Assembly: GCA_017961235.1 (NCBI GenBank)
Contig: JAGCXQ010000005.1
Coordinates: 124,001 to 188,000 of the forward strand
Length of the DNA: 64,000 bases
From: Clostridiales bacterium
GTDB lineage: Bacteria; Bacillota; Clostridia; Saccharofermentanales; Saccharofermentanaceae
Direction of reading: 5' to 3'
Part shown: positions 27,206-36,327 of the stretch, one piece after another
How positions within the stretch are numbered: position 1 is the first letter of the stretch
How the letters are laid out: each line of letters opens with the position of its first letter
Made by a program: the position numbers and the translations under genes
The notes under the pieces: generated by a model
Told to the model about the DNA's origin: nothing
Databases searched by the model: none
Seen by the model: only the letters and a program-made list of their open reading frames with translations

Positions 27206-27835
27206 ATGCAGATCATGATTCTGGGCGCTTCGCGCTCAAGTGTCTTTCTTATGAAGCGATTGCTTGAAAAAGGACATACTTGTGTTCTTGTAGATCCTAA
27301 GGCGCAGGAGATCGAGCGTCAGTTCAATTTAGGTGTTTTGACCTTTAACGGAGTCATTATCGATATCGATGTTTTAAGAGAAGCGGATATCGGTTCGATG
27401 GATATCGTGTGCGCGATGAGTGACAGCGAGAACCAGAATCTGATGGCTTCCGAGATCGCCAGAGATATGTTTCATATCAAGAGCGTTATAACCAGGGTCT
27501 TTGCTTCTGAAGATTATCATTTATTTGACGATGCCGGTTTTCTCTCTATTTCATCTACTGTTCTTACAGCAGATGCGTTTATCCGTGCAATCGACGGTAA
27601 AGCAGCGAAAGAGGATTATACCGGTCAGTGTATCTCCAATATTTTTGGTAACAGTATTTCCTTTACCATCCTTGAAATGGATGATAGTTTTGTCGGTGCG
27701 AAAATCAGAGATGTTGAGGATACAGAAGGACGCCATATATTCGGAGTCGTACGACATGATTCCTTTATGACTACTCTGCCGACTATGAAACTGGAGAAGG
27801 GGGATAAGCTGATCCTGGCCGAGAAAAAGGTCTGA
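27206..27835 (+). CDS. trkA: TrkA-family potassium uptake regulatory subunit (first copy)
   Basis: Cytoplasmic gating subunit of a Trk/Ktr K+ transporter with RCK-N (about 1-120) and RCK-C (about 140-209) domains. The nucleotide loop reads MILGASRSSVFL, where the canonical GxGxxG of the second copy (VGAGKLAYYL) is kept better, so its ligand may differ. The ATG at 27206 is chosen over TTG 27191 because TTGGAGG at 27191-27197 is then the ribosome-binding site. It is followed by a second trkA gene and trkH. Confidence 0.87.
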   Translation: MQIMILGASRSSVFLMKRLLEKGHTCVLVDPKAQEIERQFNLGVLTFNGVIIDIDVLREADIGSMDIVCAMSDSENQNLMASEIARDMFHIKSVITRVFASEDYHLFDDAGFLSISSTVLTADAFIRAIDGKAAKEDYTGQCISNIFGNSISFTILEMDDSFVGAKIRDVEDTEGRHIFGVVRHDSFMTTLPTMKLEKGDKLILAEKKV

Positions 27836-27850
27836 TCAGGGAAGATTTAT

Positions 27851-28504
27851 ATGAAGATCGTAATAGTTGGTGCCGGAAAGCTTGCTTATTACCTGATCCA
27901 TGAACTGGAGCAGGCAGATGAGATCGTAGTTATCGATAAAGATTATGATGCCGCCATGCGGTTTGCGGATAACCAGGTTTCTGAGGTCATCCATGGTGAC
28001 GGATCCTCGTATCCTGTATTAAGTGAAGCATGTAAAGATGCAGACATGATCGTTGCTCTTACAAATGAGGATGAAACAAATCTGCTTGCCTGTCAGATCG
28101 CGAAGAATCATCTCGGTGTTTCCAAAACGATTGCAAGAGTTAATAATCCGAAGAACCGCGATATCATGGAACACTTTGGTATTGACCGTGCCTTTTCCGG
28201 AACACAGATCCTGGCCAGCATGATCGAGCAGGAAATCGATTTTGATGGTCTTCGTATCGTGCACCGCATCAAAAACTCGGATCACGTACTTATTGAGTTT
28301 GTTTTATCCAAGAATTCCGATGCCTGTGAGAAATCCATGATGCAGTATAAGTTCATCCATGGTGCCCGTGTCGTAGTTATGGCCGGGGAAGATGGCGGAA
28401 CGATAACCCCTGTCGGTGATACTGTTATGCATGCAGGTAATCAGATCATGATGGTTTGCGCAAGGAAGGATATTGAAGCTATCTGGAAAGCGATGGTGCA
28501 ATAA
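27851..28504 (+). CDS. trkA: TrkA-family potassium uptake regulatory subunit (second copy)
   Basis: RCK-type protein of 217 residues. The N-terminal Rossmann loop IVGAGKLAYYLIHEL ends in VVIDKD, the acidic residue that binds the nucleotide ribose, and IARVNNPKN is a typical RCK-N block. A C-terminal TrkA-C domain follows. It abuts trkH directly (TAA then ATG). Two different TrkA subunits beside one TrkH suggest a hetero-oligomeric gating ring (inference). Confidence 0.9.
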   Translation: MKIVIVGAGKLAYYLIHELEQADEIVVIDKDYDAAMRFADNQVSEVIHGDGSSYPVLSEACKDADMIVALTNEDETNLLACQIAKNHLGVSKTIARVNNPKNRDIMEHFGIDRAFSGTQILASMIEQEIDFDGLRIVHRIKNSDHVLIEFVLSKNSDACEKSMMQYKFIHGARVVVMAGEDGGTITPVGDTVMHAGNQIMMVCARKDIEAIWKAMVQ

Positions 28505-29956
28505 ATGCTTGTCCGAAGAAGTAAGACAAAGAAGATCGTCCAGTGGATGATGGACCGTCCTGCACGAGTGATCGTAGCAAGTTTCCTTCTTATCATGGCG
28601 ATCGGTACGATCCTTCTGATGATGCCTTTTGCCACCAATTCTGGAGAGAGTATCGGATTTTTCGATTCGCTGTTTACTACGGTATCGGCAACTTGCGTGA
28701 CGGGTCTGATCGTCCGTGATACGGCTACAACATTCAATACTTTCGGACGCGTTGTTCTGATGCTCCTGATCCAGGTCGGCGGTCTTGGCCTTGTTACGAT
28801 CTATTCTTTTGCCGTGAATCTGTTCCGCAGAAAGATCTCCGTAAAGACGCGTGTCCTTGCACAGGAGAATAGCGGCAGTTTTACATATTCCGAGCTCAAA
28901 GGACTTCTGAAAACGATCGTACTTATGACGTTTGCCTTTGAGTTTATCGGCTTTTTACTTTTTGCAACACAGTTTGTGCCTGAATTCGGCTATGGCGATG
29001 GTTTGTTCAAGTCGCTGTTTACGTCGATTTCTTCTTTCTGTAATGCCGGTTTCGATCTTATGGGTGACACGGCATCCGGTCCGTATTCGAGTTTTACAGC
29101 ATTTAATGCCAACTCCGTCGTCATGCTCACTGCGACATTCCTGATCTTCTCCGGCGGTCTTGGCTTCCATGTATGGAAAGATCTGATCGATTACTCGACT
29201 CAGAAGATCAAGACGCTTATTAAGCATGATAAAAAAGAGCGTACGAATATCCACATGAAGTTTCATACCAGACTGGCTTTCTACATGACGGTATTTCTTC
29301 TTGTTTTCGGTGCTATCATGATATTCCTTATGGAGTTGACGAATGATGGTGGCCTTACGATAGGAAATCTATCGATAGGGGAAAAACTGAATGCATCATT
29401 ATTCCAGTCGATGTCTCTTCGTACCGCCGGTATGAATTCTATCGATCTTCTCGCGATGCGTGACTGTACGAAGATCCTGTGCGTGATCCTGATGTTTATT
29501 GGTGCAGGCGCGGGTTCTACCGGTGGTGGTATTAAGGTACAGGCTTTTGCTCTTCTTGTCAGCGCCGTAAAATGCGATATTACCGGCAAGAATGAAGTGG
29601 TTATCCGCAATCACCGTGTGTCCAGATCTACAGTGCAGCGCGCGCTTACGATCTTCTCCCTCGGTTTTTTGCTGATGATTCTGCTGGCTTGTGTTCTCTC
29701 GGTAACGGAACGTGATCTGATCGCATCAGGAAGATTTACATTCCTTGATCTTCTGTTTGAGTCAGCGTCTGCCTTCGGTACTGTAGGTCTTTCTTCCGCT
29801 GCGACTCCGCAGTTCTCTTTCCTCGGTCAGATGGCGATCATTCCGGTTATGTTCCTGGGCCGTGTCGGTCCTCTGACTTTCGCTATGGGTCTTGTTACGA
29901 AAGAGAAGAAGAAGGTAAAGAGTGTTTATCCTGAGGCAAAGATCCATCTCGGCTGA
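28505..29956 (+). CDS. trkH: Trk/Ktr potassium transporter membrane subunit
   Basis: Pore-forming subunit of 483 residues with about ten hydrophobic segments and four selectivity-filter loops. Visible filter-like loops include TVSATCVTGL, SSFCNAGFDLMG, SLRTAGMNSIDL and ASAFGTVGLSS, with the conserved glycines. It starts immediately at the trkA stop and ends before a strong terminator hairpin at 29979-30013. The potassium operon probably begins at or before the SpoU gene. Confidence 0.94.
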   Translation: MLVRRSKTKKIVQWMMDRPARVIVASFLLIMAIGTILLMMPFATNSGESIGFFDSLFTTVSATCVTGLIVRDTATTFNTFGRVVLMLLIQVGGLGLVTIYSFAVNLFRRKISVKTRVLAQENSGSFTYSELKGLLKTIVLMTFAFEFIGFLLFATQFVPEFGYGDGLFKSLFTSISSFCNAGFDLMGDTASGPYSSFTAFNANSVVMLTATFLIFSGGLGFHVWKDLIDYSTQKIKTLIKHDKKERTNIHMKFHTRLAFYMTVFLLVFGAIMIFLMELTNDGGLTIGNLSIGEKLNASLFQSMSLRTAGMNSIDLLAMRDCTKILCVILMFIGAGAGSTGGGIKVQAFALLVSAVKCDITGKNEVVIRNHRVSRSTVQRALTIFSLGFLLMILLACVLSVTERDLIASGRFTFLDLLFESASAFGTVGLSSAATPQFSFLGQMAIIPVMFLGRVGPLTFAMGLVTKEKKKVKSVYPEAKIHLG

Positions 29957-29974
29957 TGTATGAATGATAAAAAG

Positions 29975-30013
29975 ATAAAAAGTGGCGGTTTCTTTTTCAG
30001 GAACCGCCACTTT
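29975..30013 (-). terminator. Bidirectional terminator between trkH and a convergent lipoprotein gene
   Basis: AAAGTGGCGGTT (29979-29990) pairs perfectly with AACCGCCACTTT (30002-30013). On the minus strand the stem is followed by a T-rich tract (TTTTTATCTTTTT), so it is best suited to the lipoprotein gene; on the plus strand the tract is short. Confidence 0.85.
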
Positions 30014-30058
30014 CTATATAGAAACTACAAGTAGGAAAGAGTCATATCCTTCCCGGAA

Positions 30059-31216
30059 TCAGTCAATAGAGAGTGTCCCGGTAACCGGGTTTCTGTATCT
30101 GGGATCATTTTCAGGGAGAGCAGAATACCGTGTTCCATTGTATTCATCTGAGAATCCGTTAGGGGCATAGTATATCTCACCGGTCTCGTTATCGACGACA
30201 CGTTCTCTGCCAAGCGTAGAATCACTTCGCATCTGAGACAGGATATCATGCGTTTCACTCGATTTGTTCCAGCTGTCCATGATCATATCACCCATCTGAT
30301 CCGCCATCTTGCCCAGGTACTGGGAAGTTCCTATGATCTGAGCCCATTCACGGTTTCTGTCCTGCATGAACTGCTCGCTGAAATATATCGAGTTAAATAT
30401 TTTAGTCATTACAGGAATCCAGTTGGTATAGTCTTCTTCAGGCGCAGCCATAACTAAAAGGTTGGATACGCTGTACCAGCCGCAGTCGATGCCGCTCATC
30501 CAATAGTCCATGGTATTCCAGACTGAGCCTCCGAATACGCCGGTTACATAATTTCCGTTAGGGGATTTGCATGTCCCTTCAATTACATCACCAAAAAGTG
30601 GATTGTTTTCTTCCAGTTTGGCTATCATGGCGAAGTCACTTAGATCCATATATCCGCTGCCACACTCTGCGAAAAAGCCCTCGGTAGTGGGGTTTGTCAG
30701 ATATGGATTCTCGACAAATGCGTTTGAACCTCCCATATAGTTTCCGCCGGCATTTTTAGACCAGAAGTCATGGGATGCTTTCGATTTTAAAAATGGCGAC
30801 GCAAGAAGCTGGAATATGAAGATCCGGTCCGGACATGTCTCATCATACGCTTTTATACCATATCCGATAAGGTCTGCCATGATAAACTCCACATGCCATG
30901 TGTCAGGGACGGTGACAGAGGTGTAACCGTATGGATCTTTCACTTCGACCCAATTGAGCTTTTCGGTATCGGCAAGTTCGATGGAGATCTGCTGGGCAGT
31001 TGTCGTCGGTTCCTCCGTTGTCTGAATTACGGTAACTGTTGTATCTTCTGTATCAGACGGCTCGATATCTTCCGTAGGCTCTATCGTCTCCGTGATCTTG
31101 GTCTGTGGTTTATTCTTTTTCTTGGATGTTTGAGATGTTTCGTCCTTTGAACTGCAGCCGCAAAGGAGATTCAGGATCATAATTATGCAGATAACTATAG
31201 CTGTTTTTCTCTTCAT
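30059..31216 (-). CDS. Lipoprotein of unknown function
   Basis: 385 residues. N-terminal signal MKRKTAIVICIIMILNLLC with lipobox LLCGC, so it is exported and lipid-anchored at Cys 20. A Lys/Thr/Glu/Ser-rich linker follows to about residue 75. The globular part has aromatic-rich sequence with YGYTSVTVPDTW and, near the end, a NETGEIYYAPNGF repeat-like block. I do not recognise the family. AAGGAGGAGTGAC lies right before the ATG. It is monocistronic, convergent with trkH, and belongs to the cluster of envelope proteins between 30 and 43 kb. Confidence 0.8.
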   Translation of the reverse strand: MKRKTAIVICIIMILNLLCGCSSKDETSQTSKKKNKPQTKITETIEPTEDIEPSDTEDTTVTVIQTTEEPTTTAQQISIELADTEKLNWVEVKDPYGYTSVTVPDTWHVEFIMADLIGYGIKAYDETCPDRIFIFQLLASPFLKSKASHDFWSKNAGGNYMGGSNAFVENPYLTNPTTEGFFAECGSGYMDLSDFAMIAKLEENNPLFGDVIEGTCKSPNGNYVTGVFGGSVWNTMDYWMSGIDCGWYSVSNLLVMAAPEEDYTNWIPVMTKIFNSIYFSEQFMQDRNREWAQIIGTSQYLGKMADQMGDMIMDSWNKSSETHDILSQMRSDSTLGRERVVDNETGEIYYAPNGFSDEYNGTRYSALPENDPRYRNPVTGTLSID

Positions 31217-31430
31217 GTCACTCCTCCTTAATCGGGGAAATCCTTGATGTCTATATTTTTATTTTATTGAAAAGATGGAATTGTACTTTTATCAAAATAT
31301 GAATTTTCTGTTTTTGAATCGAAAACAAATACTAAAAGACAGGAGAAACTCTATATTCTTCATTATTACGGTTTCCATTAAAGTGAATATGTGAGAAAAT
31401 ACATACGAAATTAAGGAAGAAGGGTTTCTT
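31217..31430. other. Divergent intergenic region, no clear signal
   Basis: 213 AT-rich bases between a leftward lipoprotein gene and a rightward acyltransferase gene. Promoters for both should lie here, but I see no convincing -35/-10 pair; only AT-rich stretches. Confidence 0.5.
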
Positions 31431-32714
31431 ATGCTAAAAGATTTCTTCAATATCTGGTCGATACTTCGTATCGCCACATACTATTTTTTCTTTATGCTTC
31501 TTTTCTGGGGAAGTTCCAGTAAATTAGGAAAAAAGGATTTCCATAAAGATTTCAGTTCTCTGAATATGATGAAATCTCTTCGTGGATTTGCTGCGATTGG
31601 TGTTATCCTGCACCATATTTCGCAGGAGGAGGTTTTCCAGCAGAAGAGAGTTCTTAGCCCTTTTGTAAATGCCGGAGCTTTTTTCGTCGCGATATTCTTT
31701 TTCTGTTCCGGTTACGGACTTCTTAAAAGCTTGAATACAAAAGAAAACTACCTTAAAGGTTTTATCAAGAACCGTATAGTTAAGTCGATTCTGGTGCCTT
31801 TTTATGTAAATGTGATCCTGTATGCGATCTATTATGCTTTTGTCGTAAGAGTGAAGTGGCCGGCCGCTCAGTGGATCTGCAATTTTTCGGGTCTTACTAT
31901 GATGAATCCATATGCCTGGTTCCCGGTGGTCCTTGCGATCCTCTATCTTGTATTCTTCCTGACTTTCCGCTTTATCAAGAACCGTCCGGTATGCTTTACC
32001 ATCATTGGACTGGTGATCATCGGTATGGGTATCGGATTCTGCTTCAACGGCCACATGGCATGGTGGCATGGACCGAAGAACTGGTGGCTTTCTGGAACCA
32101 AAGTCCCGTGGTGGTGTGAGCAGAAGATCCTGTGGTTTAACGGTGAGTGGTGGGTCAATTCCGCTATAGCATTCTTAACCGGACTTCTGTTTGCACAGTT
32201 TGAAGAGAAGATCGTTTCCTGGTTCAGACGTCTGTATGCACTGAAGTTCCACATCGTCCTGCTTCTGACGTATCTTGCTTACCTTCTGTCAAATTACGGA
32301 CAGACGGCCTTCGGATACTGGACAGAATACGCCGGAAAAGGTCCCGGTATCGTCAGCAAGGTGCAGACATATTTCTGTCAGCTCCCTCTATTTGCACTTC
32401 TCGGGTTCCTTATTATCGTATTTATGATGAAGTATCATGTGGACAATCCCGTAACACGTTTCTTCGGTAAATTCTCGCTTGATACTTATCTTATGAATCT
32501 GATGGCACTTGAGATCATGCGCTTCCTGATGAAAGAGAAGAAGTTCCCGTTCAAGGTGAAGAATTATAATCTTCTGATCTTTGCTATCTTTACATTTGCG
32601 CTCACGATTCTTCTTGGTGTTCTTGAGAAATACATCACAGACGGCATAAAGAAGCTGCTCTTCCGTAAGAAAGAACCGGAAAAGCAGCCGCTGAAAGAAC
32701 AGGCAACGAAATAA
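31431..32714 (+). CDS. Membrane acyltransferase, acyltransferase-3 type
   Basis: 427 residues with about ten hydrophobic segments. KSLRGFAAIGVILHHIS near residues 43-59 has the Arg and His of the acyltransferase-3 family, which O-acylates wall polymers, exopolysaccharides or antibiotics; FFCSGYGLL follows as in that family. A short Trp-rich loop (MAWWHGPKNWW) is unusual. The C-terminus is basic and cytoplasmic. The acceptor is unknown. It ends six bases before a convergent lipoprotein gene. Confidence 0.82.
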   Translation: MLKDFFNIWSILRIATYYFFFMLLFWGSSSKLGKKDFHKDFSSLNMMKSLRGFAAIGVILHHISQEEVFQQKRVLSPFVNAGAFFVAIFFFCSGYGLLKSLNTKENYLKGFIKNRIVKSILVPFYVNVILYAIYYAFVVRVKWPAAQWICNFSGLTMMNPYAWFPVVLAILYLVFFLTFRFIKNRPVCFTIIGLVIIGMGIGFCFNGHMAWWHGPKNWWLSGTKVPWWCEQKILWFNGEWWVNSAIAFLTGLLFAQFEEKIVSWFRRLYALKFHIVLLLTYLAYLLSNYGQTAFGYWTEYAGKGPGIVSKVQTYFCQLPLFALLGFLIIVFMMKYHVDNPVTRFFGKFSLDTYLMNLMALEIMRFLMKEKKFPFKVKNYNLLIFAIFTFALTILLGVLEKYITDGIKKLLFRKKEPEKQPLKEQATK

Positions 32715-32720
32715 GAGTCT

Positions 32721-33323
32721 TTAGATAAGATCCTCTATCTTTGGCTCAAGGCTGAATGGTGATTTGATCCGAAGGTCATCGAACAGTTCATCGATTTTTT
32801 TCAGCCACTCTTTATCCAGACTATCGAGTTCGGATGCAGAGAGTATGATTGACGTGAAAAGAATTACATCTTTCTGGATGTAAAGGCATTCGAAAGTAAA
32901 TGTCATCTGATCCTTTGTGGAAAGCACCAGCAGGTAATCATCGCCGGCTTCGGATGTGTGAGTGTGCGGAGATGAGATAACGAGTTCTTTTTCGGCATTG
33001 GTGATCTCATCATAGAATTTCTTAGCTTCAGCTTGATCCTGATAGTCATAGTAGAGCATGTACAACTGCCCGACTGTGCCGTTTGAGGCTTTTGAGTACA
33101 CCTGCGAATAGTGGTCAAGTGGAACAGTTGCTGCATTTGCTGAGTCATTGTCGAGAGAATAGTAGCCTTCCGCCTTGCCATCCTGGCTTTCTTTTTTGGT
33201 AAGTTCGAGATCAGAAAGAGCATATTTCTCAAATGAACTGATATCCAGACGGGGAGCTCCGGAGCATCCTGTTGTCTGTATGGCCAAAATGAGCGAAATG
33301 ACAAGCGCCAGTGCTTTTTTCAT
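32721..33323 (-). CDS. Lipoprotein of unknown function
   Basis: 200 residues. Signal MKKALALVISLILAIQ with lipobox TTGC, so lipid-anchored. The mature part (about 180 residues) starts with a Ser/Leu-rich region and contains YMLYYDYQDQAEAKKFYDE, a pattern also loosely seen in the lipoprotein at 39367-40578 (YVIEFDSKETADKL). I do not recognise the family. ATG 33323 is preferred to TTG 33335 because TTGGAGGA is then the ribosome-binding site. Divergent from the next lipoprotein gene. Confidence 0.78.
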   Translation of the reverse strand: MKKALALVISLILAIQTTGCSGAPRLDISSFEKYALSDLELTKKESQDGKAEGYYSLDNDSANAATVPLDHYSQVYSKASNGTVGQLYMLYYDYQDQAEAKKFYDEITNAEKELVISSPHTHTSEAGDDYLLVLSTKDQMTFTFECLYIQKDVILFTSIILSASELDSLDKEWLKKIDELFDDLRIKSPFSLEPKIEDLI

Positions 33324-33361
33324 AGTATCCTCCAAAATAACCTGATTTATCTACGCGTTCC

Positions 33362-33396
33362 ATCATATCACAAGAGGGATTCGGATGTGCTATAAT
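33362..33396. promoter_or_regulatory. Back-to-back promoters of two lipoprotein genes
   Basis: Rightward: TGCTATAAT with TATAAT at 33391-33396 (extended -10). Leftward: TGATATGAT on the minus strand with TATGAT at 33362-33367 (extended -10). Both lack strong -35 boxes, and the two -10 boxes are 23 bases apart, so the polymerases must compete. Confidence 0.6.
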
Positions 33397-33431
33397 TTTC
33401 ATTGGAATGAGATAAGGAAGAGGGAGTGAAC

Positions 33432-34484
33432 ATGAAAAGAGTATTGTCTAAATTACTGGTCCTGTCCCTGGTTATAGGGATTCCGTTATCGATTTGTTCA
33501 TGCAAGAAGAAAGATGGTTCGAAGAAACTGACAAGGAGAACCGGTATTAAAACCGAATCGGTGACTGAAACGGATGTTCCCACGAGCACGCCGGAACCGG
33601 ATGTCAGCCCCGAACCTACGGAGACAGTTCCTGCTTCTTCCTCTGATGAGACTTTGTCGAAAGGCTCTGAAAATACATCTTCTTATGATTGTGAGGTGCA
33701 AGTGCTTCCGCCTCGGGAAGTGCCTGCCTATGAGTATCAGGAGATCAAGATCGAGGATACTGAGATCCTGAACAAAGATGGTCTTTCCATTCATGTTTAC
33801 GGATTTGATGTCGGCATGGGTTCTGAACGCTCGATTCATATGAAGGTCGATAACCAGACCGGCCATCCCGTAACACTTCATCTTGAAAAACTTGTTTTGG
33901 ATGGTTTTTGTGAGATCCCTATGTGGATGATGGACTTTGAAAATGGAGTGGCAACAGAATGTGAACTGAGCTTTTACCTGACGCTTGGCTCGGATATAGG
34001 CCTTTGGAATCCCGGAAAGATCGATATCTCCTTCAGGGTCGAGTATAAGGATACGCAAGAGACCTATGTTTCAGAGCTTGCCACGGTATATACGTCTGTT
34101 TATGATTCGAGCAAAACATATGACTTCCCCGATGCATACACGGTCTATGAAGAAGGCGGTATCAAGATCTCGCTGCTCGGATATATTCCGGCGGCGTCCC
34201 GATCCGATGCTTCACTGGTCTTCCTTATAGAAAATAACAGCGAGCATGAGATAACGGTGAAGACGGAAGAATCCCTGATCAATGGTATTCCGCTTAATGT
34301 TCATCTCTTTAAGTCGCTGCTTCCCGGTGAGAAGTCAGTCGCAACGCCCACGATATATCAATCAAAGCTGAAAGAAGCTAAGATAAGCTCGATCAAGACG
34401 ATCAGCATGATATTAAGGATCCAATTCGATAATGATTATAAGAATTCATTTGTTATAGATCCGTTTGCTGTCTCTGTCGAATGA
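33432..34484 (+). CDS. Lipoprotein of unknown function
   Basis: 350 residues. Signal peptide MKRVLSKLLVLSLVIGIPLS with lipobox SICSC, then a Lys-rich and Thr/Pro/Ser-rich linker to about residue 75. The mature part appears as two similar beta-rich halves: one with YGFDVGMGSERSIHMKVDN, one with LLGYIPAASRSDASLVFLIEN, each followed by a vTLHLEK or ITVKTEE strand. This looks like an internal duplication of an immunoglobulin-like fold (inference). GTG 33426 is in frame but ATG 33432 has better spacing from AGGGAG. It is followed by a zinc-ribbon protein gene. Confidence 0.78.
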   Translation: MKRVLSKLLVLSLVIGIPLSICSCKKKDGSKKLTRRTGIKTESVTETDVPTSTPEPDVSPEPTETVPASSSDETLSKGSENTSSYDCEVQVLPPREVPAYEYQEIKIEDTEILNKDGLSIHVYGFDVGMGSERSIHMKVDNQTGHPVTLHLEKLVLDGFCEIPMWMMDFENGVATECELSFYLTLGSDIGLWNPGKIDISFRVEYKDTQETYVSELATVYTSVYDSSKTYDFPDAYTVYEEGGIKISLLGYIPAASRSDASLVFLIENNSEHEITVKTEESLINGIPLNVHLFKSLLPGEKSVATPTIYQSKLKEAKISSIKTISMILRIQFDNDYKNSFVIDPFAVSVE

Positions 34485-34499
34485 GTAAAGGAAAAGAAA

Positions 34500-35132
34500 A
34501 TGAAACTGGTGGATATGACATGCACCGGGTGTGGTGCGAACGTAACTGTTGATCCGGCCGTAAAAGTAGCAACCTGCAACATTTGCGGCAAGCAGATGCT
34601 TATTTCCAGAAGCGGTGAATTCGGCGAAGGATATGACCGAGAGATGGGCCGTATTCAGGCGCAGCGCGATATGGAAGAGGAATGGAAAAAGGAACGTGAA
34701 GAGAAGCTCCGCCTGATCGAAGAGGAGAAAAAACGAAAAGCGGAACAGCAGAAGATGGATCATATCCGTAAGCAGCTGAATATCGTTTGCCTCGCCGAGA
34801 GTATTATCTGCCTTCTGTTTATGGGATCGCCTCTAGTGATTAACGATGGCATTGCTACTTCCTGGATCCGATTCGGATCAGGCTTTGTGCAGCTTGGTCT
34901 TGTTTCCGTTGTGACCTTCTTTTTTACGAAAGATGAGTATTATGGAAAAGTCATACTGGCTTGTATTTTCTGCGCGCTTTTAAGCGTCGGAACGTCGTTC
35001 TTCTCGGGCTCCATTCTTTGCTTTGTTGCATTTAATGCCATCAAACTGACCTGGATGATGCGTGTGGAGAAGGTCCGTTATTCCTGGAAAGATATTCTTC
35101 ATCAGATGATTGGTAAAGAAGTTAGGTCATAA
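34500..35132 (+). CDS. Zinc-ribbon and coiled-coil membrane protein
   Basis: 210 residues. A zinc ribbon with CTGC and CNIC (residues about 8-30), then a highly charged helix of about 60 residues rich in Glu, Lys and Arg (likely coiled coil), then four hydrophobic segments. No known family function. It starts 16 bases after the lipoprotein stop and may share its transcript. A similar zinc-ribbon plus membrane-segment design is seen at 58318-59601. Confidence 0.75.
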   Translation: MKLVDMTCTGCGANVTVDPAVKVATCNICGKQMLISRSGEFGEGYDREMGRIQAQRDMEEEWKKEREEKLRLIEEEKKRKAEQQKMDHIRKQLNIVCLAESIICLLFMGSPLVINDGIATSWIRFGSGFVQLGLVSVVTFFFTKDEYYGKVILACIFCALLSVGTSFFSGSILCFVAFNAIKLTWMMRVEKVRYSWKDILHQMIGKEVRS

Positions 35133-35144
35133 TTCATTACGTTC

Positions 35145-35153
35145 TGATATAAT
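35145..35153 (+). promoter_or_regulatory. Extended -10 promoter of the ADP-ribosylglycohydrolase gene
   Basis: TGATATAAT with TATAAT at 35148-35153, 22 bases before the start codon, and GGAGGG in between. No clear -35. Confidence 0.5.
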
Positions 35154-35174
35154 ATCTTTATAGGAGGGTGGATT

Positions 35175-36326
35175 ATGGACAAGACAAATCTTCCGGAAGA
35201 TATTCAGCTCGTTGTTTCTGAACGCGAAAAATCTTTGGACCGGATCCGCGGATGCCTGTTTGGAGGCGCTTGCGGTGATGCACTCGGTTATCCGGTCGAG
35301 TTCAAGCCGTATGAAGAAATACTCGAAAAGTATGGATCATCTGGGATCACTTCATATTCTATCGATCCTGCAACTGGTCTTGCTCTTTTCTCGGATGATA
35401 CGCAGATGAGCCTTTTTACGGCAAATGGTCTGCTTTATGGACAGACACGCGCTGCCCTGTCCGGGATTTCCTCTCAACCGAGATACTATGTTTACCTTGC
35501 ATACCTGGATTGGCTTGAAACACAGCGTGGCGGAGATCATGAGGAACGTATCTGCTGGCTGTCCGATGTAAAAGAACTCTGGAGCTGCAGAGCACCCGGT
35601 GCTACATGCCTGGATGCGCTTTCGAGCGGAGAGCAGGGATCCACCGAGCATAGGATCAATCATAGCAAGGGGTGTGGCGGTGTTATGCGAATCGCTCCGG
35701 TAGGTATTGCACTTCGTGATTCGGACAATGCTGTGGCAGATATGGAAGGTGCTGAGATCGCGGCTCTTACGCATTCGCACTCTCTCGGATTTATGCCGGC
35801 GGCTTTTCTTACTCATGTCATTAAACATATTGTTTCTGCAAGCGGGAAGGTGGATCTTCTTTCGGTAATCCATGATGCTTCGGAAATGATCCGTACACTG
35901 TTCCCGGTCCGTAAGCATCTCGGAGTTTTTATCGATCTTATAGATAAAGCTGTACTGCTTTCTTCCAATAACCATACGGATATTGAGAATATTTCCTCGA
36001 TCGGTTCCGGCTGGTGTGGTGATGAAGCGCTCGCGATCGCAGTGTACTGTTCGCTGAAGTATCAGGATGATTTTTCCTCTGCGCTGATTGCTTCTGTCAA
36101 TCACGGGGGAGACAGTGATTCTACCGGTGCTCTTACCGGAAACATTGTCGGAGCCCTTTGCGGATATGATGCTATCGATTCAAAATGGAAAGAGAATCTG
36201 GAACTGAAAGATACGATTCTTGAGATGGCGGATGATCTTTGTTTCGGCTGTCTGATGAATACCAACAGTGAATACAGGGATGAGGTCTGGATCGATAAAT
36301 ATGTCCGCTCAATCAGGAGAGAGTAA
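35175..36326 (+). CDS. ADP-ribosylglycohydrolase family protein
   Basis: DraG/ARH-fold hydrolase that removes ADP-ribose from proteins or small molecules using a dinuclear metal site. Family blocks in order: GCLFGGACGDALGYPVEF, FSDDTQMSLF (metal Asp residues), NHSKGCGGVMRIAPVG, HSHSLGF, and NHGGDSDSTGALTGNIVGAL (second metal cluster). Length 383 is within range. No ADP-ribosyltransferase or macrodomain is encoded nearby, so the target is open; nitrogenase control (DraG) is unlikely as no nif gene is seen. One base separates its stop from the next ATG. Confidence 0.92.
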   Translation: MDKTNLPEDIQLVVSEREKSLDRIRGCLFGGACGDALGYPVEFKPYEEILEKYGSSGITSYSIDPATGLALFSDDTQMSLFTANGLLYGQTRAALSGISSQPRYYVYLAYLDWLETQRGGDHEERICWLSDVKELWSCRAPGATCLDALSSGEQGSTEHRINHSKGCGGVMRIAPVGIALRDSDNAVADMEGAEIAALTHSHSLGFMPAAFLTHVIKHIVSASGKVDLLSVIHDASEMIRTLFPVRKHLGVFIDLIDKAVLLSSNNHTDIENISSIGSGWCGDEALAIAVYCSLKYQDDFSSALIASVNHGGDSDSTGALTGNIVGALCGYDAIDSKWKENLELKDTILEMADDLCFGCLMNTNSEYRDEVWIDKYVRSIRRE

Positions 36327-36327
36327 T

